Assembly (NCBI GenBank): GCA_002347285.1
Contig: DDXW01000041.1
Location: forward strand, 1 to 5,899
Direction of reading: 5' to 3'
DNA: 5,899 bases
Source of the DNA: Rhodocyclaceae bacterium UBA2250
GTDB taxonomy: Bacteria; Pseudomonadota; Gammaproteobacteria; Burkholderiales; Rhodocyclaceae
A program made the translations under genes and the position numbers. Under the pieces are notes generated by a model. That model saw nothing but the letters and a program-made list of their open reading frames with translations. It had not been told where the DNA came from and made no database searches. The first letter of the stretch is position 1, and each line of letters begins with the position of its first letter. Shown in pieces: positions 5,863-5,899 of this stretch.

Positions 5863-5899
5863 GACGCCCGGCCCACGCGGGTCGGGCGAGGATTGAAAC
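5863..5899 (+). CRISPR. First (leader-proximal) type I-C CRISPR repeat at the window end
   Basis: The window ends in GGATTGAAAC, the standard 3' end of I-C repeats. Before it, 5865-5874 (CGCCCGGCCC) pairs with 5879-5888 (GGGTCGGGCG) in a 10-bp stem with one G-T wobble and an ACGC loop. The remaining 11 nt, AGGATTGAAAC (5889-5899), equal the 5' handle left after Cas5c cuts at the hairpin base. Only one copy is in the window, so the 5' boundary is uncertain. A 37-nt unit from 5863 is the best guess, longer than the common 32-nt I-C repeat. Spacers lie outside. Confidence 0.82.

Noticed and set aside
5681..5896. 71-residue open frame overlapping the cas2 stop by ATGA and running through the leader into the repeat
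   Set aside because: The overlap imitates the coupling seen elsewhere, but the frame crosses the CRISPR repeat, lacks a Shine-Dalgarno site and has no recognisable fold. A coding role would conflict with the leader's function.

Overview
The window is one uninterrupted, GC-rich (roughly 60-65% G+C by eye), plus-strand cluster: most of a type I-C (Dvulg subtype) CRISPR-Cas operon. The base composition and proteobacterial-style Cas protein sequences suggest a Gram-negative, probably beta- or gammaproteobacterial host. No gene here fixes the genus.

Layout: the 3' part of cas5c (2-625, start cut off by the window edge), cas8c (622-2388), cas7c (2385-3287), a two-gene HicB/HicA-type toxin-antitoxin module (3290-3496 and 3493-3735), cas4 (3738-4352), cas1 (4357-5388) and cas2 (5394-5684). 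A leader of about 180 bases (5685-5862) follows, then the first CRISPR repeat, which ends on the last base of the window (about 5863-5899). The array continues outside. The helicase-nuclease gene cas3, usually first in I-C operons, is expected just upstream and is not visible.

How it works together: Cas5c, Cas7c, Cas8c and a small subunit Cas11c form the I-C Cascade. Cas11c is made from an internal start inside cas8c, at 2011, with a strong ribosome binding site. Cas5c also normally cuts the repeat RNA. The repeat has a 10-bp stem followed by exactly 11 nt (AGGATTGAAAC), the expected 5' handle of an I-C crRNA. Cas4, Cas1 and Cas2 acquire new spacers. Genes overlap by ATGA or are separated by 2-5 nt, so the whole set is probably one transcript with translational coupling.

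The least ordinary part is the HicB-HicA pair between the interference genes and the adaptation genes. It has 2-nt gaps on both sides and no room for its own promoter. The antitoxin is a 68-residue minimal form with no DNA-binding domain, so its expression seems tied to the cas operon. This fits a module that addicts the cell to, or guards, the cas locus. Second-rank points are apparent replacements of Cas5c catalytic-site residues by Phe, the Cas11c internal start, and inverted repeats and a GC-rich hairpin in the leader.
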